DNA of 64,000 bases, from contig NZ_VFPP01000001.1 of the NCBI RefSeq assembly GCF_006716745.1, positions 7,947,386 through 8,011,385 on the forward strand. The letters run 5' to 3'. Shown here in pieces: positions 60,301-64,000 of the stretch. The DNA is from Saccharothrix saharensis (GTDB taxonomy: Bacteria; Actinomycetota; Actinomycetes; Mycobacteriales; Pseudonocardiaceae). Below the pieces are notes generated by a model. That model worked only from the letters and a program-made list of their open reading frames with translations, searched no databases and was not told the DNA's origin. How positions within the stretch are numbered: position 1 is the stretch's first letter; each line of letters begins with the position of its first letter. The position numbers and the translations under genes were made by a program.

Positions 60301-62064
60301 CGGCACGTCCAGCGGCCCGGTCAGCCGGACACCCACGGCGGTGTTCTGCTCGGCGGTGCCGTCGAGCGAGAACAGCCGGCGCTGCGCCGACGACAGCGGC
60401 AGCGGCGTGACCCGCGGCACGCGCGGGATCGGCGCGCTGTCCCGGTCGGGCAGGGCGGCGGCGAGCGCGGCGACCGTGCGGTGGTCGAACATCGCGCGCA
60501 CCGGCAGGCCGCCCAGCCGCGACAGCGCCCGCACGGCCAGGATCGAGTCACCGCCCAGGGCGAAGAAGTCGTCGTGCGCGCCGACCCGGGGCACGCCCAG
60601 CACCTCCGACCACACCTCGGCGACCCGCTGCTCGGCGGGCGTGCGCGGCTCGACGTGGTCCTCCGGCACGGCGTCGCCGACCACCGGCTCGGGCAGCGCG
60701 TCGCGGTCCAGCTTCCCGTTGGGCGTGAGGGGGAACGCCTCCAGCGCCACGAAGGCGGACGGCACGAGGTAGTCGGGCAGCGTGCCGGCCAGGCGCTCGC
60801 GCAGCCCTGCGGTCTCACCGACCACGTAAGCGACGAGCCGCTTCGGTTCGCCGCGGGCGACGACGACGGCGTGCTCGACGCCCGGCTGCCCGCGCAGCAC
60901 CGACTCGATCTCGCCGGGCTCGACCCGGAAGCCGCGGATCTTCACCTGGTGGTCGGCGCGGCCGACGAACTCCAGGTGGCCGTCGGCGCGGGTGCGCACC
61001 ACGTCGCCGGTGCGGTACATCCGGGAGCCGGGCGGCCCGAACGGGTCGGCCACGAACCGCTGCGCGGTCAGCCCCGGCCGGCCCAGGTAGCCGCGGGCCA
61101 GGCCGACGCCGGTGACGTACAGCTCGCCCTCGGCGCCCGGCCGCAGGTCCCCGTCCAGCACGCGGACCTCCGTGCCGGGGATCGGCCGGCCGATCGGCGG
61201 CGTGCCGCCGGGCTCCAGCGGCTCGCTCCACGACGTGACCACGGTGGACTCGGTGGGGCCGTAGGCGTTGATCATCCGCCGGCCGGGTGCCCACTTCGCC
61301 ACCAGGTCCGGCGGGCACGCGTCGCCGCCGACGATCAGCGTGCGGAACGCGGGCAGCGCCGCGTCGGGCATGGTCGCCAGCGCGACCGGCGGGATCAGGG
61401 CGTGCGTGACGCCGAACGCCTCGATCACCTCGGCGAGCTGGTCGCCCAGCAGCGGACCGGGCGGTGGCACGACGAGCGCCGCGCCCGCGGGCAGGGCCAT
61501 GCACAGCTCCAGCACCGAGGCGTCGAAGCTGGGGGAGGAGAACTGGAGGACCCGGTCGCCGGGGCGCACGTCGAAGTGGTCGATCTCGGCGGCGGAGAAC
61601 GCCGGTAAGCCCCGGTGCGGCACCACCACGCCCTTCGGCCGGCCGGTCGACCCGGACGTGTAGATCACGTAGGCCGGGTCCTCCGGGTGGATCGCGACGT
61701 CCGGCGCGGTGCCGGGCCGGTCGGCGACGTCCGGCACGTGGTCGAGCACGAGCAGCGGCTCGGCGTCGGCGACCATGAACGCGATCCGGTCGGCCGGGTA
61801 GTCCGGGTCGATCGGCAGGTACGCGGCGCCCGTCTTGAGCACCGCGAGCCGGGCCACCACGTTGTCCACCGAGCGCGGCATGGCGACCGCCACGACCCGC
61901 TCCCGCCGCGCCCCCTTGGCGAGGAGAAGGTGCGCGAGCCGGTTCGCGCGCTCGTCGAGTTCCCGGTGGTCGACCACACCGTCGGCGGATATCACCGCGG
62001 GTGCGTCCGGACTGCGCAGCGCCTGCGCGGCGATCAATTCCGGCAGTGTGCGGGCGTGCGTCAT
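54394..62064 (-). CDS. Three-module NRPS, initiating, with an A-less second module
   Basis: 2556 aa, first synthetase of the right locus. Order: A-T, C-(A remnant)-T-E, C-A-T. A3 loops near residues 135 and 2131 only; carrier serines in GGDSI near 503, 1096 and 2500; C motifs HHIVTDGWS (~675) and HHVLLDGWS (~1696); E motif HHLVVDGVSW (~1250). It starts with A (no C, no formylation or acyl-starter domain), so the peptide N-terminus should be a free amine. The second module lacks A1-A7 and keeps only the C-terminal A subdomain (~970-1045). The last module has no E, matching the L-accepting C that opens the next protein. ATG at 62064; 67 bases separate it from the PBP-type TE gene, and the next NRPS starts 6 bases after its stop. 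Confidence 0.96.
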   Translation of the reverse strand: MTHARTLPELIAAQALRSPDAPAVISADGVVDHRELDERANRLAHLLLAKGARRERVVAVAMPRSVDNVVARLAVLKTGAAYLPIDPDYPADRIAFMVADAEPLLVLDHVPDVADRPGTAPDVAIHPEDPAYVIYTSGSTGRPKGVVVPHRGLPAFSAAEIDHFDVRPGDRVLQFSSPSFDASVLELCMALPAGAALVVPPPGPLLGDQLAEVIEAFGVTHALIPPVALATMPDAALPAFRTLIVGGDACPPDLVAKWAPGRRMINAYGPTESTVVTSWSEPLEPGGTPPIGRPIPGTEVRVLDGDLRPGAEGELYVTGVGLARGYLGRPGLTAQRFVADPFGPPGSRMYRTGDVVRTRADGHLEFVGRADHQVKIRGFRVEPGEIESVLRGQPGVEHAVVVARGEPKRLVAYVVGETAGLRERLAGTLPDYLVPSAFVALEAFPLTPNGKLDRDALPEPVVGDAVPEDHVEPRTPAEQRVAEVWSEVLGVPRVGAHDDFFALGGDSILAVRALSRLGGLPVRAMFDHRTVAALAAALPDRDSAPIPRVPRVTPLPLSSAQRRLFSLDGTAEQNTAVGVRLTGPLDVPRLERALDALACRHDALRTTFDVVGDEPVQVVAPHGTIPLRVLPARDGGPGAADLGLDEPFDLRHGPLSRAVLGPLGPDEHLLVLVQHHIVTDGWSVQVLLEELAELYAGGQPGEPAVQYPDFTVWDRARPEGDPAYWRARLDGVEALDLPTDRPRPPLRTTSGAVLRRPLPADLVRRLAGVGRAHDATLFMTLTAAVQVLLSARARQRDVAVGTVSSGRDRADLERAVGFFVRTLVLRSWVDPELPFTAFLDQVRDTALEAFAHDDVPFDRVVEELRPDPDPGRTPLVQAVVALHQPLLRDPAFGELTAAEHDLPRPVARFDLVVEFWPRGDDLALTVEYNTDLFDAATIESLSDDLEALLRLVVEDPDRPLRGLARLDFAPDDAVRVRGFRVDLAEVERAIRRHHEVTDAVVKAVDRRLVAYVTPPVNAAALQGFLGQVLPAHAVPTTVVGLDHLDRDALPEPPEERTEVRYVAPRTPVEAVLADVFAEVLGAARVGVRDNFFALGGDSILGIQVVTRARRAGLVLTSRDIFAHQTIAAIAPHVTRDLPPAADQGPVTGDAPLTPIQRWFFDSHTVRPEHFDQSVVVDLDVDLDVPALRTALAALVGHHDALRARFEGDRQVVGPVADTDPSALEHFDLARGPLLRAEVLAGGSVRLTAHHLVVDGVSWRVLVEDLTTAYRQACVGQAVHLGRKTTSFRDWATRLADHARHGFDAELDHWTAVAATPTDIPVDRTGPNTVGSQREVTVRLTARETDAVLRDVPGVYRTQVNDVLLAALGRVLADWTGRPRVLVDLEGHGREELFADVDLSRTVGWFTTVFPVALDVPAGDWGTTLKSVKEQLRAVPGRGIGYGALRHLARTAPACDPRVSFNYLGRFDADQRDLELSADPRAPRPHLLDVVGQVRGDRLEFTFHYSEHAHDADTVTRLADGFTAALRGIVAHCAEPGAGGRTPSDFPLADLAQAEVDRITGEDAYPLTPMQAGMVFHGLGDKGVYFQQTTFVVDGVTDPAAFAAAWQRVVDRTPVLRSSVLWEGVRQPLQVVHEHVRVPFTFLDWSHLDADVRAVRLRELLAEDRAEGIDLAVPPLMRVAIARLSPTSVQVLWTFHHVLLDGWSVFHVLSDVLGAGEPEERRPFRDYVAWLAEQDEAAAEAHWRRVLGDFDSPTPLPADRPADHGTSSRRMPVELTAEESEALYGFARRHRVTPSAIVQGAWALLLARSSGRRDVCFGATVSGRPAELPGVDSITGIFINTLPVRVRVDGATPVAEWLRGVQDAQVESRRFEHVPLNDIQGWSGVERGTALFDSVVVFENYPADVAEGMGLRELSAEETTSFPLSATVYPEERLGVLLGYEPAMFERDTVARLGERLRRLLVGLVADPDRPVADVPWLSDAEVRQVLVDWNGTAVGEPTATIPELFAAQAARTPDAVAVTCEGAHLTYRELDERTNRLAHHLVGLGAGPERIVALRFPRSLDQVVAVLAVLKSGAAYLPLDAAYPEDRIAATVADARPVAVLSEIPDLTGLPATAPTTAPRPDNAAYVIYTSGSTGRPKGVVIPHGNVVRLFSATDHWFRLGPDDVVSMFHSYAFDVSVFELWAALLHGGRLVVVPHAVSRSPRDFARLLVDEGVTILSQTPSAFYQLIPEKPTGLRLRCVIFAGEALEMGKLAGWDGPGALINMYGITETTVHVTYTEADGSIGVAMPDLRIYVLDEDLNPVPPHVPGEMYVAGPGLARGYLDRPGLTASRFVANPFGPAGSRMYRSGDLARWEDGVLHYLGRADQQVKIRGFRVELGEVESVLAAHPAVAQVVVLANEHRLVAYYVPDKPTTATELRDHTAKVLPDHMVPAAFVALESLPLTVNGKLDRVALPAPERDAVTSGEYVAPRTETEEAIAAIWADVLDVGQVGVQDSFFTLGGDSIRSLHITSRTKAAFGVDLSPRDVLTARTVSALADLVEELVLADLEALAADTEA
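57390..60434 (-). other. NRPS module 2 (C - truncated A - T - E)
   Basis: A complete L-accepting C runs straight into the last quarter of an A domain. The join lies near 59150-59190, where PLRGLARLDFAPDD meets the A8-like VRVRGFRVDLAEVE. The A10 site reads LDHLDRDALP instead of NGKxDR, so even the catalytic lysine is gone. T (GGDSILGIQ) and E look intact. The carrier must be charged by another A domain, either module 1 or a separate protein; the residue is unknown but becomes D. Confidence 0.85.
60435..62064 (-). other. NRPS module 1 (A-T), loading module
   Basis: A and T only. Pocket D-A-L-L-I-G-A-V-V, the same as module 8, with much of the pocket region shared at DNA level. No E, so an L residue with a free amino group starts the chain. 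Confidence 0.65.
61175..61544 (-). repeat. Near-identical A-domain segment, copy in module 1
   Basis: Partner of 37727-38096 at a constant offset of 23448 bases and in the same orientation. Same open frame in both copies, about 11 mismatches in 370 bases. Confidence 0.9.
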
Positions 62065-62131
62065 CGCGAGAGGTGCCTTTCTGGCTCAGGGGGCGCGGCT
62101 TACCCGTTCCGCAGAGGTTCAAACGTGATTT

Positions 62132-63400
62132 TCAGGCCATTTTCGCGACCTGCCTGCGGGCCAGTCGACCGCCGATCTGGATCCACCTGATCCCGCCGTC
62201 GCCCGGGTCGCGCAGGAAACGCCCGGTCTGGTTGGTGTCGCCGGTGTCGGAATCGCGCATCGCGAACACCAGCCCGTCGAACAGGGACAGGTCCGCGAAC
62301 GGCTCGCCGTCCACCGTCAGGGCCAGCCGCTCCCGGTCCACGGCCCGCACGGCGTATTCGACGTCGCCGTTGCGGAACCTCCCGGTGCAGTCCGGCGGCG
62401 GTGCGATGGGGTGGTGCAGGCCGCGCATTCCGTCGTAATCGGCCACCGGCAGCCCGGCCGCGACCAATTCGGGCACGAGCTCGCGCCACAGCGCGAAGCC
62501 GCTGCTCGCGGTGGTCGTCAGGGCGACCGCGGTGCCGTCGGCCGGGTTGATCCGCAGGTGGCACGACGTGCCGTCGGCGGTGCCGTCGTGGCCGACCCAG
62601 CGGACGCCGTCGCGCTGGTACAGCGCCAGCCCCAGGCCCCAGCCGTCGGCCATGCCGAACGGCTCGGCGTGTCGGACGGGTTCCCGCATCAGGGCCAGCT
62701 CGTCGGGCCCCATCAGGTGCGGCGGGGCGCCGCCGAGCATCCGGCCGAACGCGACCAGGTCGGTCGCGCTCGCGGCCAGGGCGCCGGCGGGCGCCTCGAC
62801 CGGGGCCAGCGACTGCGCCACCGGCACGACCCGCCCCGTGGCGGCGTTGACCGCGTGGCCCGCGACCACGTCGGTGTCCGGGCTCGTGGTGAACCTGGCG
62901 CGCACCCCGAGCGGGCGCAGCAGGACCGCTTCCACCGCCTCCGCCCAGGTCATGCCGGTGCTCACCTCGATGAGGTGGCCGACCAGGCAGTACCCGATGT
63001 TGGAGTAGGAGAAGCCGGCGCCGGGCTCGTGCAGCGGGTGCAGTTCGCGCAGCGCCTGCCGCACGTGGTGGCGCAGGGACGTGGTGCGCACGTCCTCCGG
63101 GTCCGACGGCAGCCCGCCGGTGTGGCTGAGCAGGTGGCGCAGCGTCAACTCGTCGGCCACCCCGGGCAGGTGGTCGGACAGCGGCGCGTCCAGCTCCAGG
63201 TCCCCGTCGGAGACCAGGGCCATGGCCACGGTCGCGGTGAACGTCTTGGTGATCGAGCCGATGGGCACGGCCGCGTCGGCGGTCAGGCCCACCTCGTGCG
63301 TCCACGTGCGTCCCGCGTGGTGCACGGCGAGCTGCGCACCGGGCACCTGGTGCCCGCGGGTCAGCGCGGCTAATCGAGTGGAGATCAGGTCGGTGTCCAT
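62132..63400 (-). CDS. PBP-type thioesterase (SurE-like peptide cyclase)
   Basis: 422 aa, ATG at 63400 with a GAGGAT site; the N-terminal extension to 63505 looks non-coding. It is a class C beta-lactamase/DD-peptidase-fold protein: SxxK in IGSITKT (Ser49, Lys52), YSN in GFSYSNIGY (Tyr132), HDG in WVGHDG (His271). Residues ~330-422 (CTGRFRNGDVEYAV onward) look like the lipocalin-type domain found after the catalytic domain in SurE. No signal peptide, unlike true penicillin-binding proteins, so it acts in the cytoplasm. PBP-type TEs release TE-less NRPSs that end in E, joining a C-terminal D residue to an L N-terminus. It sits first in the operon with exactly such an NRPS. The alternative, an unrelated esterase or beta-lactamase, is less likely. 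Confidence 0.83.
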   Translation of the reverse strand: MDTDLISTRLAALTRGHQVPGAQLAVHHAGRTWTHEVGLTADAAVPIGSITKTFTATVAMALVSDGDLELDAPLSDHLPGVADELTLRHLLSHTGGLPSDPEDVRTTSLRHHVRQALRELHPLHEPGAGFSYSNIGYCLVGHLIEVSTGMTWAEAVEAVLLRPLGVRARFTTSPDTDVVAGHAVNAATGRVVPVAQSLAPVEAPAGALAASATDLVAFGRMLGGAPPHLMGPDELALMREPVRHAEPFGMADGWGLGLALYQRDGVRWVGHDGTADGTSCHLRINPADGTAVALTTTASSGFALWRELVPELVAAGLPVADYDGMRGLHHPIAPPPDCTGRFRNGDVEYAVRAVDRERLALTVDGEPFADLSLFDGLVFAMRDSDTGDTNQTGRFLRDPGDGGIRWIQIGGRLARRQVAKMA

Positions 63401-63498
63401 GCGTGATCCTCTGAGAATGAGCCGCGGTGGATATGAGGCCGTGGCTGCGGGCCCAACGTTGACGGTCGCCGGGAGATCGTCGCGACCGCCGAACGGAG

Positions 63499-63533
63499 CA
63501 TTCACCGAATGGGCATTCCCTATTTTGAGGGAA
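63499..63533. promoter_or_regulatory. Overlapping palindromes, candidate operator of the right NRPS operon
   Basis: Half-sites alternate as CATTC-ACC-GAATG-GG-CATTC (63499-63518), overlapping a second inverted repeat TTCCCT-ATTTTG-AGGGAA (63516-63533). They lie 100-130 bases upstream of the ATG at 63400, a suitable place for transcription control. Confidence 0.5.
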
Positions 63534-63783
63534 GTGTAACCCCGTGTTAGAAGTGTGACTTCCGGGATTCACTCGATCGGCTGGTTTGGACCGGATCGTT
63601 TCGTAAAGATCCCCAGTACGCGAGGGTTATTCGCAGTCGCGTGTCAACGCCCTTGCGGGCGGTCGTAGGCTGTCCCGTGAAGAGAGCATGAAATGTCTTC
63701 GTGGTCCGGTCGGCGGGATTTCGATGATTTTGCCGGGCGCCCGTAACCTTTGTCCGCCGGCCTCGTTTGACGCTACCCGCCCG

Positions 63784-63872
63784 TAACCGCGAGTCCAACC
63801 TCCAGAACGCGTGAGCCCCGCGTTCGGCACGCGTGAGTCCCACGCTCAGGAGCGCCGAGTCGAACGTTCGGG
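63784..63872. repeat. Four degenerate 22-23 base repeats with GAGTC/GAGCC core
   Basis: Units at 63784-63805, 63806-63827, 63828-63850 and 63851-63872, each with a CGxGAGTCC-like core and a CGTTCGG or related end. They lie in the gap between the NRPS operon and the next gene. Similar intergenic repeats are, as I recall, common in Pseudonocardiaceae genomes. Confidence 0.6.
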
Positions 63873-63932
63873 CGCGCACGGGCACGCGCCGGCACGGCGG
63901 CGTCACCGCGCGGCACGGGGAGGGGGAGGCGG

Positions 63933-64000
63933 CTAGTCCCGCTGGACCTCGTGGTGCAGGGCTTCCATCCGGGCGTCCAGCTCGGCCGCGATCGCGGCGG
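63933..64000 (-). CDS. 3' end of a gene running in from the right
   Basis: The last 22 codons before a TAG at 63933-63935, ending in ELDARMEALHHEVQRD. Charged and probably helical, possibly coiled coil. High third-position GC supports coding. Too little is visible to name it. Confidence 0.6.
   Translation of the reverse strand, partial: AAIAAELDARMEALHHEVQRD

Larger units (their letters stand above)
63401..63932. other. Intergenic region upstream of the right NRPS operon
   Basis: About 530 bases, visibly less GC-rich than its surroundings, without a convincing gene on either strand. It should contain the promoter for the operon running left. The visible content is a cluster of half-site palindromes near 63499-63533 and GAGTC-type repeats near 63784-63872. 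I cannot place -10/-35 boxes with confidence. Confidence 0.6.

Noticed and set aside
62132..63400. Beta-lactamase or secreted penicillin-binding protein giving resistance
   Set aside because: No signal peptide, and its place as first gene of a TE-less NRPS operon favours a cyclase.
63688..63786. 32-codon ORF with a GAAGAGA-like ribosome site
   Set aside because: Codon use is not actinomycete-like (low third-position GC) and the stop falls within the repeat region.
63547..63906. 119-codon minus-strand ORF in the right intergenic region
   Set aside because: Poor codon bias, overlaps repeats and low-GC promoter-like sequence, no recognisable domain.

Overview
High-GC actinomycete DNA, probably Pseudonocardiaceae or a close relative. 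The clues are very GC-rich third codon positions, GTG starts, ATGA/GTGA gene overlaps, a protein of the type annotated DUF6292 and GAGTC-type intergenic repeats. The genus assignment is inference. The window holds two separate non-ribosomal peptide synthetase (NRPS) loci with about 18 kb of ordinary genes between them.

Left locus (1-16.5 kb, + strand). It contains the 3' part of a large NRPS (partial E, then C-A-T, C-A-T, C-A-T, type I thioesterase), followed by an ABC-2 permease, a P450, an MbtH-like protein, the ABC ATPase, a 30-codon ORF, a CPA2 cation/proton antiporter and a flavin reductase. Most of these genes overlap or are tightly spaced. The last three residues added read as aromatic-like, Dab-like and Gly. 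The peptide is released by the built-in TE and probably exported by the ABC pair.

Middle (16.6-34.2 kb). ECF sigma factor with an LCP-like protein; an RHH-Clp_N fusion behind a palindrome; a kinase-like protein (DUF4032); a YdcF-type membrane protein; a possible frameshifted remnant; an S9 peptidase divergent from an ArsR-like regulator; a LasA-like M23 endopeptidase; an amine oxidase fused to a cyclic-nucleotide-binding domain; small membrane and DUF proteins; a GT4 glycosyltransferase; a phosphoesterase; a decayed AfsR-type TPR gene; a GNAT and a methyltransferase.

Right locus (34.3-63.4 kb, - strand). One apparent operon reads: penicillin-binding-protein-type thioesterase (SurE-like), 3-module NRPS, 5-module NRPS, MFS exporter, MbtH-like protein. 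The line starts with A-T (no C, no E) and ends with C-A-T-E (no TE). That is the layout known for surugamide-type lines, where a stand-alone PBP-type TE joins the D C-terminus to the L N-terminus. Predicted product: a head-to-tail cyclic octapeptide, X - D-(unknown) - Thr-clade residue - D-basic - L-basic - D-basic - L-Thr - D-X. Two features stand out. Module 2 has lost its whole adenylation core in frame, so its carrier protein must be charged by another A domain. The A domains of modules 1 and 8 share a nearly identical stretch of about 370 bp covering the substrate pocket, which suggests gene conversion. The three consecutive modules 4-6 all have a pocket carrying two acidic residues, so the product is probably cationic.

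Beyond 63.4 kb there is an intergenic region with half-site palindromes and short GAGTC repeats, then the 3' end of one more minus-strand gene.
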